Shown here: piece after piece, positions 22,971-31,973 of the stretch | Numbering within the stretch: position 1 is the first letter of the stretch | Layout: every line of letters starts with the position of its first letter | Assembly: GCA_964531745.1 (NCBI GenBank) | Contig: CAZHFX010000004.1 | Span: 1 to 44,509 of the forward strand | Reading direction: 5' to 3' | Length of the DNA: 44,509 nucleotides | Source of the DNA: JACRFW01 sp964531745 | GTDB lineage: Bacteria > Patescibacteriota > Patescibacteriia > Magasanikbacterales > GWA2-37-8 | The notes under the pieces: model-generated | Seen by the model: the letters and a program-made list of their open reading frames with translations, nothing else | What the model was told of the DNA's origin: nothing | Database searches by the model: none | Position numbers and translations under genes: made by a program

Positions 22971-24314
22971 TTACACTTCTACCGTCATTCCCGGCGCGAC
23001 CGGCGCGACCTTCACCCCGAGTACAGACAATTTTTTTGCGAACGCCTCTTTAGCCGCCGGGTCACCGTGATTGAGAAATACCTGACGCGGCGCAGACGCG
23101 TCAATCCAACCCAGCAGTTTATCTTGGTCGCCATGGGCCGAGAGCGTGCCAATCATTTTTATCTGGCAGTGAACAGCCACCTCTTCTCCGAGAATTTTGA
23201 CTGGCGACTGCCCTTCCATAAGTTGTCGGCCTAAAGTGCCTTTGGATTGATACCCAATGAGGAGCAAAGTGTTGCGAGTATCAGACAGATAGCGCAGGGC
23301 GTGGTGCACAATGCGCCCGCCGTTCATCATGCCGGCGCCGGCGATAATAATTTTTGGCCCCGGAGTGTGGTTAATTTTCATGGACTCGTCGCGCGTGTAG
23401 GTGGGAGTGAGACCCGGGAAAGAAAACATATCGTCGCCCTCCTTAAAATAACGCGCGGCTTCTTCGTCATAATAGCGCGGAAATTTGCGATACACTTTGA
23501 GCGCGTCTATGGCGAGCGGACTATCCAAAAAAATAGGAACGCGCGCCAACTTGTGTTTGCGTTCAATAAGGTCATTCAGATCGTAGATAAGCTCTTGCGT
23601 GCGCTCCAGCGAAAACGACGGAATCATCACTACCCCGCCCCGGCCAATCGCTTCTGATATGAGGCGCTCAATGAGCTCTTGGCGGGAAGCAGAAGACTCA
23701 TGCAAGCGATCACCGTAGGTGGATTCGCAAACAAGGGCGTCCAGTTTTTTCGGCAAATCTTCGGTGTCGCGCAAAATGGGCACCCGAATATTGCCCACAT
23801 CGCCGGAAAAGACAATTTTTTTATCTTCAGTTTGGAATTCAATGAAAGCCGAGCCAAAAATATGCCCGGCATCGTGGAAAGTGACAGTCATGCCGCCGAC
23901 CGCAAGGGGCGTATCGTATTCTACGGCTTTAAAAGCGCCCATCACCCCGGCGATATTTATTTCATCGTAAATTATCGGCTTGCCCATTTTTTTATGATCA
24001 TAGGTCATTACGCCGAGCGCGTCTTCCATAATCAACTGCGCCAGCTCCACCGTGGGCGGCGTCGCATAAAAATGGCCGGTGAACCCGCCGCGCACCAGTA
24101 GCGGCAGACGGCCGACATGGTCTAGGTGCGCATGGGTGGCAAAAACAGCCGTGAGAGTAGTGGGGTCAAAAGGCAGAGGCTCTTGATTTTTCTTCTCCAG
24201 CTCGTCATCGCCTTGAAACATGCCGCAATCAACCAAAAAACGCTGGCCGTTGGTTTCCAGCAGTGAACATGAGCCAGTGACTCCCCCGGCCGCACCGTAG
24301 AAAGTTATCTTCAT
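22971..24314 (-). CDS. Metallo-beta-lactamase / beta-CASP RNase (CPSF73-like)
   Basis: This 447-residue protein has the metallo-beta-lactamase metal motif THAHLDHVGRLP, further ligands in FHDAGHIFGSAF and VFSGDVG, the beta-CASP signature DSPLAIDA, and the C-terminal Zhexsosome-like segment with SAHGDQ and FLNHGDPAA. It belongs to the YSH1/CPSF-type RNase group, which cleaves and may degrade RNA with two zinc ions. It is a single gene with a terminator behind it and an unusual hairpin directly before its ATG (24321-24335). Confidence 0.92.
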   Translation of the reverse strand: MKITFYGAAGGVTGSCSLLETNGQRFLVDCGMFQGDDELEKKNQEPLPFDPTTLTAVFATHAHLDHVGRLPLLVRGGFTGHFYATPPTVELAQLIMEDALGVMTYDHKKMGKPIIYDEINIAGVMGAFKAVEYDTPLAVGGMTVTFHDAGHIFGSAFIEFQTEDKKIVFSGDVGNIRVPILRDTEDLPKKLDALVCESTYGDRLHESSASRQELIERLISEAIGRGGVVMIPSFSLERTQELIYDLNDLIERKHKLARVPIFLDSPLAIDALKVYRKFPRYYDEEAARYFKEGDDMFSFPGLTPTYTRDESMKINHTPGPKIIIAGAGMMNGGRIVHHALRYLSDTRNTLLLIGYQSKGTLGRQLMEGQSPVKILGEEVAVHCQIKMIGTLSAHGDQDKLLGWIDASAPRQVFLNHGDPAAKEAFAKKLSVLGVKVAPVAPGMTVEV

Positions 24315-24320
24315 ACAAAA

Positions 24321-24335
24321 AACTCGTAGCGAGTT
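24321..24335 (-). promoter_or_regulatory. Terminator-like hairpin abutting the beta-CASP RNase start codon
   Basis: On the minus strand AACTCG-CTA-CGAGTT forms a 6-bp stem with a 3-nt loop, then TTTTGT and the ATG (24312-24314). It occupies the place of a ribosome-binding site and has the look of a small intrinsic terminator. Confidence 0.55.
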
Positions 24336-24349
24336 ATTACCAATAGCCT

Positions 24350-24426
24350 AATTAATAATAATTTTCATAGCGTCCAAACCCGCTGGTGGCGGGGCGTAAT
24401 GGCCGCCGAGAAAATTATTATTAATT
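24350..24426. repeat. Long hairpin with 17-bp perfect AT arms and a GC-rich head
   Basis: Arms 24350-24366 (AATTAATAATAATTTTC) and 24410-24426 are perfectly complementary. The 43-nt head contains a nested CCCGC/GCGGG stem. It lies in the 224-bp divergent gap between the beta-CASP RNase gene and the murJ operon. It may be a structured leader, a repeat element or an operator. Confidence 0.7.
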
Positions 24427-24486
24427 TCGGCTGAAACAAGTTCAAAACTTAAATAACTATACCACAACATCAGGCCTATGTCACCC

Positions 24487-24515
24487 TGTTCAATAATAAA
24501 AAAATCTGTTACACT
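24487..24515 (+). promoter_or_regulatory. Promoter of the murJ-lepA-recJ operon
   Basis: TGTTCA (24487-24492), 17 bp, TACACT (24510-24515) with an extended TG two bases before the -10. Start of transcription is near 24522, 17 nt before the ATG. Confidence 0.5.
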
Positions 24516-24538
24516 ACTCTCCAACAGCTTATTTTTGT

Positions 24539-25228
24539 ATGCCTAAAAATAAACTTGATACCGTTGAAATTGTTGAGCCGCCGCTCGGGGAGCTTACCAA
24601 GAAACGATCTTCTTTCAAACGAACCTGCTTCACCGGCTGCGGCTGTTTATTGTTGCTCCTCATCGCCCTGGTAGCGGCTTTCCGAATAGCGGTCGGCGCC
24701 GGTCCAACCACACTTCCGACCGTGCCCAAGAACTTTCCGGACACTATCACTATTTACGACAAAGACACGATTGACCGAATTACTTTTATCTCCGGGCGCT
24801 ACAAAAACCGCAGTATGGAGATCGCGGCGCTTTTCCCCAAAGTTATTTTGTCCTCTCTGCTGTTAACCATACAGCATGATGAACAGCCAAAAATCCAATC
24901 GGATAACATGGCCGCCGCTCCCTTAACGCGCCGATTTTGGTCAATGCTGACGGCGCCGGTTGGCGACGCGCGCGATACCGTGCAAATTGAATGGAAAAAT
25001 ATGGATGCCGAACCAAGCTTCGTGTCGTCATATTATAAAAAAGAATTGTTGAAAAAAGGTTACGCCATCAACGAGGAAAAAAACAGCAAAGGCGCTTACG
25101 CTTTTTCCTTCAGCCAAGGCGCGACTAGCGGAGCGCTTCTGGTTCAAGGAGAGGAAGAAAAACGTCCGGGAACCGATTACGCCGTTTTAACGGTTAACTT
25201 CACCAGCGCCCCTTCCATCAAGCCATAA
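24539..25228 (+). CDS. Single-pass membrane protein of unknown function
   Basis: This 229-residue protein has a cytoplasmic N-terminus of about 28 residues, a Cys-rich membrane segment (CFTGCGCLLLLLIALVAAFR) and an extracytoplasmic domain of about 175 residues containing short beta-like stretches. The domain shows no recognisable motif. Membrane segments preceded by Cys-Gly motifs like this one recur in CPR hypothetical proteins. It is the first gene of the operon; the murJ start follows after 1 bp, so a link to envelope assembly is possible. Confidence 0.7.
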   Translation: MPKNKLDTVEIVEPPLGELTKKRSSFKRTCFTGCGCLLLLLIALVAAFRIAVGAGPTTLPTVPKNFPDTITIYDKDTIDRITFISGRYKNRSMEIAALFPKVILSSLLLTIQHDEQPKIQSDNMAAAPLTRRFWSMLTAPVGDARDTVQIEWKNMDAEPSFVSSYYKKELLKKGYAINEEKNSKGAYAFSFSQGATSGALLVQGEEEKRPGTDYAVLTVNFTSAPSIKP

Positions 25229-25229
25229 C

Positions 25230-26849
25230 ATGCTGAGACGACTACTAACCTCTCCAACTAAAACAATTACCGGCGCGGCGGTCGTGATCGCCGCTTCAAC
25301 CCTTTTAAGCCGGTTGATCGGCCTCGCGCGCGATAGAATTTTCGCGCACTATTTTGGCGCCGGACCGGTAATGGACGCCTATTACGCCGCGTTCAAAATT
25401 CCAGACCTCATTTATAATCTGCTGATCATCGGAGCGCTCACTGCCGGATTCATTCCTACCTTCACTAAACTATTTTATCAAAGCGAAGATAAAACACCGG
25501 CTTGGCGGCTCGCCAACTCCATCGTCAATATCGTCAGCGCCACTCTCTTAGTCTTGTGCGGCATCGGCATAGCAGCCACGCCGTATTTGTCGCGCGCCAT
25601 TGCTCCCGGATTCTCCGAAGAAAGCCGACAGATGGTCATTACCTTTACCAGAATCATGCTGTTTTCTCCCCTGCTCCTCGGCATTTCTATGGTAATGGGC
25701 GGAATTCTACAATCACTCCGGCAATTTTTAGTTTATTCCGTCGCTCCCATATTTTATAACATCGGCATTATCATCGGCGCGCTGATTCTTGTCCCGCTCT
25801 TCGGCCTATCCGGTTTGGCCTGGGGCGTGGCGCTAGGAGCGGCGGCGCATGGCAGCATTCAAATATATGGCGCCCGCCGTAATGGCTATCGCTGGAAACC
25901 ACTCCTGGAATTTAGAAACCCGGACGTGCGCTTGATCGGCAAATTGATGGCGCCGCGGACGCTTGGATTGGCTATGACGCAGATAAATAACGTGGTTGTA
26001 ACTATGCTGGGGTCTCTTTTGCCGGCCGGTTCAGTGGCGGTCTATAACTATGCCAACAATTTACAGGCCGTACCCACCGGCATCATCGGCATACCATTCG
26101 CTCTGGCGGTGTTCCCTCTGCTCTCAATGGCCGCGGCCGAACGGAGTTTTGACCGTTTTATTGAATATCTCGGCAGCGCCACCAGACAAATATTTTTCCT
26201 TACGGTGCCAGCGGCTATTTTGATTCTGCTGTTACGCGCGCAAATCGTCCGCGTTGTTTTGGGGAGCGGAGCATTCAACTGGACGGCGACTATCGCGACC
26301 GCGAACGCCCTGGCGTTCTTCGCTCTCGGTTTACTAGCTCAAGCGCTCATTCCGCTTTACGCGCGCGCTTTCTACGCGCTGTCGGACACAAAAACGCCAT
26401 TTGTCGCCGGACTGATTTCAGAACTCTTCGGCATCATCGCCGCTCTTCTTCTCATGAAACCGCTGGGGGTGGCCGGATTAGCGCTCGCGAGCGCTCTCGG
26501 GGCCTCTATCAATATCGTTCTTCTCGTGATATTGCTCCAAGAAAAAACCAAATATTTGGAGCTTGACCGGTTCCTTGTCGCCGCTTTCAAAATCAGCGTC
26601 GCGGGAGGCTTAATGGCGATTTTGATTCAAATTTTGAAATACCCGCTTAATGCCGTATTAAATTTGGATTATTTTTATGGAATCTTGCTACAAGGATTTA
26701 TTTCCGGTAGTGTAGGGTTGCTTGTTTACGGCCTGATCTGCCGCGCCCTTAAACTGGAAGAGATGGCCCATTTCCAAAGCAGTTTAAAAAAACGCTGGCT
26801 CCGGCTCTGGAGCGTTCCGGCCGGTATTGACGAGGCGGAGGGATTGTAG
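25230..26849 (+). CDS. murJ: Lipid II flippase MurJ (MviN)
   Basis: This 539-residue protein has about 14 membrane helices and the MviN opening ASTLLSRLIGLARDRIFAHYFGAG, followed by DAYYAAFKIPDLIYNLLIIGALTAG-type sequence with the conserved Arg and Asp of the cavity. Later sections such as ALIPLYARAFYALSDTKTP are also characteristic. It flips lipid-linked peptidoglycan precursors across the membrane as a MOP-superfamily transporter. It is 1 bp after the unknown membrane protein and 5 bp before lepA. Confidence 0.95.
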   Translation: MLRRLLTSPTKTITGAAVVIAASTLLSRLIGLARDRIFAHYFGAGPVMDAYYAAFKIPDLIYNLLIIGALTAGFIPTFTKLFYQSEDKTPAWRLANSIVNIVSATLLVLCGIGIAATPYLSRAIAPGFSEESRQMVITFTRIMLFSPLLLGISMVMGGILQSLRQFLVYSVAPIFYNIGIIIGALILVPLFGLSGLAWGVALGAAAHGSIQIYGARRNGYRWKPLLEFRNPDVRLIGKLMAPRTLGLAMTQINNVVVTMLGSLLPAGSVAVYNYANNLQAVPTGIIGIPFALAVFPLLSMAAAERSFDRFIEYLGSATRQIFFLTVPAAILILLLRAQIVRVVLGSGAFNWTATIATANALAFFALGLLAQALIPLYARAFYALSDTKTPFVAGLISELFGIIAALLLMKPLGVAGLALASALGASINIVLLVILLQEKTKYLELDRFLVAAFKISVAGGLMAILIQILKYPLNAVLNLDYFYGILLQGFISGSVGLLVYGLICRALKLEEMAHFQSSLKKRWLRLWSVPAGIDEAEGL

Positions 26850-26854
26850 CCGCT

Positions 26855-28663
26855 ATGAACGACCACATTCGCAATTTTTGTATTATCGCGCATATAGACC
26901 ACGGCAAATCCACGCTCGCGGATCGTTTTTTGGAATTAACGAAAACCGTGTCAGAACGGGAAATGAAATCACAGCTCCTTGATTCCATGGATTTGGAACG
27001 CGAGCGCGGCATCACCATTAAATTGACGCCGGTGCGCATGAAATATTCGCTGAAAGGGCAGGAATATATTTTGGATTTGATTGACACCCCGGGTCACGTG
27101 GATTTTAACTATGAAGTGTCGCGCTCGCTCGCCGCCGTGGAAGGAGCGATTTTGCTGGTTGACGCCACGCAAGGCGTGCAGGCACAAACCATCGGCAACC
27201 TCTACCTGGCAATGGAACAGAATCTCGCGATTATTCCGGTGATCAACAAAATTGACATGCCGATCGCGAATGTGAAAAAAACAAAGGAAGAAATAATTAA
27301 TCTGCTTGGTTGTAAAGAAAAGGACATTTTACTCGCCTCCGGCAAAACCGGCCAAGGGGTAGAAGCTATTCTTGAGGCAGTAATTGATCGCGTGCCGCCG
27401 CCGCCGGATAATACCGTCCGGCCGCCGCGCGCGCTAATCTTTGATTCTCTTTTTAACGAATACAAGGGGGTGGTGGCTTCGGTGCGCATCGCTGACGGGG
27501 AATTAAAAAAAGGCGATAAAATTTATCTGATGAGCACCCGCGCCCCGGCGGAGGTGCTGGAACTTGGCTACTATACGCCAAAATTCAAATCAGCCGAATG
27601 TTTGCAAAACGGTGAAATTGGATACATAGTCACCGGCCTCAAAGAAGTGCGCGACTGCCGCGTCGGCGACACCATTACTTTGCTCGGAGAGGAAAAAAAT
27701 GGCGTGACCCATGAGGCGCTGCCCGGCTACCGCGAAGTGAAGCCGATGGTTTTCGCCGGCATCTTCCCCAAGGAAGGCGACGCTTACCAGGAACTGCGCG
27801 ATGCCATTGATAAACTGAAATTAAGCGATTCGTCGCTCGTCTATGAACCAGAGCATTCACACGCGCTGGGTTTTGGTTTTCGTTGCGGCTTCCTCGGGAT
27901 GCTCCATTTGGACATTTTCCAAGAACGCCTAAAGCGCGAACACGGTCTGGAAATTATCATTACCATGCCAAGCGTGGCCTACCACGTAACGCAAACAAAT
28001 AGCGAAAAACTGGTTATCAACAGCCCGCAAGCCATGCCGCCTGCCGGGCATATTGCCGCGGTTGAGGAACCATGGATTAAGCTGGATATTATTACCCCCA
28101 AAGACTATGTGGGAAGCGTGATGGGGCTGGTGTCTGAGCGGAAGGGCCGCTATAAAAATACCGAGTACTTAAGCACGGGCGCAGACCAAAGAGCTCTGCT
28201 CCACTATGAAATTCCGCTGGCCTCGCTCATCACGGATTTTTATGATAAACTTAAAACAGTTACCAGCGGCTACGCTTCCATGAATTACGAGCTAGTGGGC
28301 TACGAAGCCACCGAAGTGGTAAAACTGGATATTCTGGTGGCCGAAGAACCGGTGGAAGCACTAGCGACTTTGGTGTGGAAAGACCAAGCCTACGCGGTCG
28401 GTAAAAAAATCTGCGAATCGCTCAAAGAGTCTTTACCCAAACAACAGTTCGTCTTAAAAATTCAAGCCGCGATTGGCGGGAAAATTATCGCCTCTGAACA
28501 TTTGTCGGCCCTGCGCAAAGACGTACTGGCCAAAATGAGCGGCGGCGACTACACGCGCAAGATGAAACTGCTCCAAAAACAGAAAAAGGGTAAAGCACGC
28601 ATGTTGTCACACGGCAAGGTGGACATTCCAACGGAAGCCTATTTGGCAGTGCTTAAACGATAA
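26855..28663 (+). CDS. lepA: Elongation factor 4 (LepA)
   Basis: This 602-residue GTPase has G1 AHIDHGKST, RGITIKL, DTPGHVDF, NKIDMP and SGKTGQGV in the expected order. The LepA-specific C-terminal domain is present (KVDIPTEAYLAVLKR at the end, with MLSHGKVDIP and the KMKLLQKQKKGKARM basic segment). It binds translating ribosomes and can back-translocate or aid initiation. Length agrees with the family (about 600). It is in an operon between murJ and a microprotein gene. Confidence 0.97.
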   Translation: MNDHIRNFCIIAHIDHGKSTLADRFLELTKTVSEREMKSQLLDSMDLERERGITIKLTPVRMKYSLKGQEYILDLIDTPGHVDFNYEVSRSLAAVEGAILLVDATQGVQAQTIGNLYLAMEQNLAIIPVINKIDMPIANVKKTKEEIINLLGCKEKDILLASGKTGQGVEAILEAVIDRVPPPPDNTVRPPRALIFDSLFNEYKGVVASVRIADGELKKGDKIYLMSTRAPAEVLELGYYTPKFKSAECLQNGEIGYIVTGLKEVRDCRVGDTITLLGEEKNGVTHEALPGYREVKPMVFAGIFPKEGDAYQELRDAIDKLKLSDSSLVYEPEHSHALGFGFRCGFLGMLHLDIFQERLKREHGLEIIITMPSVAYHVTQTNSEKLVINSPQAMPPAGHIAAVEEPWIKLDIITPKDYVGSVMGLVSERKGRYKNTEYLSTGADQRALLHYEIPLASLITDFYDKLKTVTSGYASMNYELVGYEATEVVKLDILVAEEPVEALATLVWKDQAYAVGKKICESLKESLPKQQFVLKIQAAIGGKIIASEHLSALRKDVLAKMSGGDYTRKMKLLQKQKKGKARMLSHGKVDIPTEAYLAVLKR

Positions 28664-28681
28664 TCTGTTTAAATCCGCGTT

Positions 28682-28777
28682 ATGAAACCAAAAACTAAAA
28701 AATCTCTCAAAATATTGGTGGCCATTATCGGAATCATCGGCATGCTATTTTTCACGATTTTGCCGGCATTACAGTAA
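28682..28777 (+). CDS. 31-residue membrane microprotein
   Basis: A short ORF between lepA and recJ encodes a Lys-rich N-terminus (MKPKTKKSLK) followed by one hydrophobic helix (ILVAIIGIIGMLFFTILPAL). Reading frame, codon use and close spacing (18 bp on each side) support it as a real gene. The layout recalls bacterial single-pass microproteins such as Prli42, but this is a shape likeness only. There is no recognisable Shine-Dalgarno. Confidence 0.6.
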   Translation: MKPKTKKSLKILVAIIGIIGMLFFTILPALQ

Positions 28778-28795
28778 TCACAGTTGTCAATTATT

Positions 28796-30652
28796 ATGAA
28801 AAAATGGATCGTGACCGAACCGCCGCCAAAAGAATTTTCCGAAGCTCACCCGGAGTTACCCGCTATTGTGGCGCGGCTCCTCTGGAACCGCAATCTCAAA
28901 ACACAAGAACAGATTGACGAATTTCTAAATCCGGATTATGAGGGAGATATTCATGATCCTTTTTTATTTAATGACATGGACAAAGCGGTGGCCTTGATCT
29001 GGGAATGCCTGGAACATGACAAAAAAATTGTGGTGCATGGCGACTATGACGCGGACGGCGTATGCGCTTCAGCCATTATCCTCACCACCCTAAAAAAACT
29101 GGGGGCGAAAAAAACCGGTGTCTTCCTCCCTCATCGCGAAACGGATGGCTACGGGCTCAATAATCGCACGATTCAACTCTTAAAAGACGGCGGAGCAGAA
29201 CTAATCATCACCTGCGACTGCGGTATTGGGAACACCGAAGAAATTACGCTGGCGAAAAAGTTGGGCATGAGCGTGATTGTCACCGACCACCATGCTATGC
29301 CAGCAGTATTCCCCCCGGCCGATGCCATTATCCACCCACTGGTGCCCGGCGAAAAATACCCGGACAAAACGCTCGCGGGCGGCGGGGTGGCTTTCAAACT
29401 GGCGCAGGCTTTGTTGCAACATCACCGCCAACTTAACTGTCATCCTGAGCGGAGCGAAGGATCCCTTAACCCAATCAAAAGGGATTCTTCGGCTACGCCT
29501 CAGAATGACAAAGACGCGACACAATGCAAATTACCCTCAGGCGAATCGTACGCATCCGCCGAAAAGTGGCTATTGGATTTAGTTTCCATCTCCACCGTCG
29601 GCGATATGGTGCCCCTGGTCGGAGAATCGCGCACACTGGTGCGCTACGGCTTAACGGTTTTAAACAAAACTAAAAATGTCGGTTTGAAAAAACTGTTGGC
29701 GGTGGCCGGACTGATAGACGAAAATGGAAAATCCAAACGAACTTTTGACACTCAAACCATCAGTTTCCAAATCGCGCCGCGCATCAACGCCGCCGGCCGC
29801 ATGGACCACGCCAATGTCGCTTTCGCTCTCCTGATGGCGGAAACGGAAGACGAAGCCGACTCGCTCGCCCTCCAACTCAACAAAAACAATACCGACCGAC
29901 AGAAACTCACCGATCAGATAGCGGCCGCGGCGCGCAAACAAATTAAAGACACCAAACAGGAAAATAACTCCATCATTTTTGTTTTTGGCGAGAATTGGGC
30001 CACGGGCATTGTGGGGCTGATAGCCGGCCGCGTCAAAGAAGAGTTCGGTAAACCGGTGATCGCCATGGGCTTGAACAACGGCCTCATTACCGGTTCGGGC
30101 CGGAGTGTCCCGGGCTTTAATATGATTGAAACGCTCAAAACCATACCGGAATTTTTCTATAAATTCGGCGGCCACCCGCAGGCCTGCGGATTTTCTCTCA
30201 AAAATCGGGAGGCGCTAGAAGAATTCAAAACCACCCTGCTGACTAAAGCGGATATAGGCACAAAAGATCTTGATCTAACGCCCCAAATAAAAATTGACGC
30301 CGAGGTGGACTTGGATGAAGTGAACTGGAAGCTTTACGATATTTTACAAAAATTTGAACCATTCGGAGTGGCCAACGAAGAGCCGCTTTACGCGGCTACC
30401 GGCCTCACCGTGATGGGGGTAGACCCGGTGGGGTCCGACGGCAAACATTTGCGCCTGATGGTAAAACATAATTCCCATATAGTGCGCAAAACTATCGCCT
30501 TTGGCTTTGGCAATGTAGAGCGCCACCCTGACAACTGGAGCGCTCTGCGACCCGGCGACAAAATTGATCTGGCTTTCACGGTGGGAGTAAACGAATGGAA
30601 CGGCAACCGCGAACTGCAGTTGCAAGTAGAAGATATTAAAAAGAGTATCTGA
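28796..30652 (+). CDS. recJ: Single-stranded-DNA exonuclease RecJ
   Basis: This 618-residue protein has the DHH phosphoesterase motifs GDYDADGVCAS (near residue 82), TCDCGIG and TDHHAMP (near residue 162), the DHHA1 domain with GRSVPGFNM and GGHPQACGF, and a C-terminal OB fold. It digests single-stranded DNA 5'-3' with Mn2+ or Mg2+ in repair. I use ATG 28796; a TTG four codons upstream is less likely. Residues 215-239 are an extra segment encoded by a palindromic repeat (see repeat at 29439-29510). The stop abuts the convergent gene at 30653 with no gap. Confidence 0.95.
   Translation: MKKWIVTEPPPKEFSEAHPELPAIVARLLWNRNLKTQEQIDEFLNPDYEGDIHDPFLFNDMDKAVALIWECLEHDKKIVVHGDYDADGVCASAIILTTLKKLGAKKTGVFLPHRETDGYGLNNRTIQLLKDGGAELIITCDCGIGNTEEITLAKKLGMSVIVTDHHAMPAVFPPADAIIHPLVPGEKYPDKTLAGGGVAFKLAQALLQHHRQLNCHPERSEGSLNPIKRDSSATPQNDKDATQCKLPSGESYASAEKWLLDLVSISTVGDMVPLVGESRTLVRYGLTVLNKTKNVGLKKLLAVAGLIDENGKSKRTFDTQTISFQIAPRINAAGRMDHANVAFALLMAETEDEADSLALQLNKNNTDRQKLTDQIAAAARKQIKDTKQENNSIIFVFGENWATGIVGLIAGRVKEEFGKPVIAMGLNNGLITGSGRSVPGFNMIETLKTIPEFFYKFGGHPQACGFSLKNREALEEFKTTLLTKADIGTKDLDLTPQIKIDAEVDLDEVNWKLYDILQKFEPFGVANEEPLYAATGLTVMGVDPVGSDGKHLRLMVKHNSHIVRKTIAFGFGNVERHPDNWSALRPGDKIDLAFTVGVNEWNGNRELQLQVEDIKKSI
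29439..29510 (+). repeat. In-frame palindromic repeat inside recJ (HPERSEGS type)
   Basis: The left arm begins TGTCATCCTGAGCGGAGCGA and the right arm is its near-complement, ending CTCAGAATGACA, with a central stem around ATCCCTT/AAGGGAT. It translates as HPERSEGS followed later by SSATPQND and is inserted between conserved RecJ segments without shifting the frame. Confidence 0.8.
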
Positions 30653-30961
30653 TTATCTCTTTATTTCTTTCTCCAAATCTTTCCATTTTCTCTTCAACTG
30701 CCGAATCAAATGATCGGTCATTTCGGCGGCTAGCTTTTTTTTGCCGGCGTATTCCGCGACCGCCCGCTCCACGAGCGCGTCATACATTTCTTTGGTCGGC
30801 CCCTCCAGTTGTTTAAGGCTTGTTTTCAATTCGTTATAAAGCGGCTCTAAATGCGCCGCCAATTTAGCGCGCATCTCTTTACCCTTGGGCGTGGCATTGA
30901 GCCACATCAAGGTCGCGCCGAGCAACCCACCTAAAAATAAGCCTTTTTTGAATCGTCCCAT
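30653..30961 (-). CDS. YtxH-like small protein
   Basis: This 102-residue protein begins with a Gly-rich hydrophobic segment (KGLFLGGLLGATLMWL) followed by TPKGKEMR and a long amphipathic charged helix region. That is the layout of YtxH-like general stress proteins, which are peripheral or single-pass membrane proteins of unclear function. It is convergent with recJ, the two stop codons touching without any intergenic base. It has no close operon partner. Confidence 0.65.
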   Translation of the reverse strand: MGRFKKGLFLGGLLGATLMWLNATPKGKEMRAKLAAHLEPLYNELKTSLKQLEGPTKEMYDALVERAVAEYAGKKKLAAEMTDHLIRQLKRKWKDLEKEIKR

Positions 30962-31023
30962 ATACTTAAAACGCTAAATTTATAAGTTCTACGCACTAAA
31001 CAGCGTGAAATACTTACTGCTAA

Positions 31024-31962
31024 TCAAGTGCCACAGCCTGGTTGAGCCGCCGCCGGGCCGCCCGCGCTTAACTCCGTGCCAAAACCGGCGCCATAGGAAC
31101 TATTGCTTAGAGTCTTTTGACATTCCGCGGGAGGATTGGTGAAAGCGGCGCAGATGACTTGTTTCAGAGCTTCCGGAGTGCGGTTTACCGGATAAAGAAC
31201 GCATTGAGCGCCGAGCGCCTGACATTGGGCAAAATCCTCTTCAGAAGAAGCGAGGGTAACCCCGTTTACCACTAAAGTCGGCGAGCCCTGTACGCCATAC
31301 TTGCGACTCAAATCGGCGTGAATCGGAAAGACTGGATAACGGCCATTAAGCCATGACCCTTGATCATTATATTTAGCCATAACGCCAAATTTTTTATCAG
31401 TGCGAGAAATACAACTCGCGAGAGCGGATTGATTTACATCAACGGCGGTCAAACATTGCTGATACCCCGCTTCGTTGCCATCATTTTGACCGGCGCCAAA
31501 GAAACATTTTAGATAAGCTTGATACTTGGCCGACTGTTCGGTTTGGATACAGTGCTGGCGAGTGTTCTCGTCCACCTCTTTCTTACCATGCATGGCGTAA
31601 GAAACGAACTTCACACTGATATCAGCCTTGTTTTTAAGAAGCTCCCAGGCTGGCGCCGCGGCCTTTTCCATCTGCAAGCCGAACGGGCAGTAGGACATCA
31701 CAAATAACTCCACTTTTGGTTTACTGGTTTTGGGCAAATTAGACGCCGGAGCAGATGGCGCCGTTGGAGATGGTCCCTGGACAGCCACCGGAGCCGATGC
31801 GGCCGGCGCGGGTGTTCCGATGTCTTTACCTTTAAACATAATCGCTCCGAGCACGATAAAACCAATCGTGCCAACGGATAACACGCCGCCGACCAACCCA
31901 ACAACAAGAGCGCTCTTAGGGTCTAATTGACTAAAAAAACTTTTTGGCTCGTCCATAATCAT
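31024..31962 (-). CDS. Membrane-anchored thioredoxin-fold (DsbA-like) protein without a resolving cysteine
   Basis: This 312-residue protein has a short cytoplasmic start, a membrane helix (about 17-43), a Pro/Ala/Ser-rich linker (50-82) and a thioredoxin-like domain from about residue 83. The active-site position reads SYCPFGLQ, so only Cys92 is present and the usual CxxC second Cys is Gly. The cis-Pro region is VQGSPTLVVNG. Further Cys residues (HCIQ, KCFF, QCLT, SCIS, QCQA, QCVL) could form structural disulfides. Family members act in disulfide chemistry of exported proteins; here isomerase-like or non-redox function is possible. Confidence 0.8.
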   Translation of the reverse strand: MIMDEPKSFFSQLDPKSALVVGLVGGVLSVGTIGFIVLGAIMFKGKDIGTPAPAASAPVAVQGPSPTAPSAPASNLPKTSKPKVELFVMSYCPFGLQMEKAAAPAWELLKNKADISVKFVSYAMHGKKEVDENTRQHCIQTEQSAKYQAYLKCFFGAGQNDGNEAGYQQCLTAVDVNQSALASCISRTDKKFGVMAKYNDQGSWLNGRYPVFPIHADLSRKYGVQGSPTLVVNGVTLASSEEDFAQCQALGAQCVLYPVNRTPEALKQVICAAFTNPPAECQKTLSNSSYGAGFGTELSAGGPAAAQPGCGT

Positions 31963-31973
31963 AGAACGTAAAA

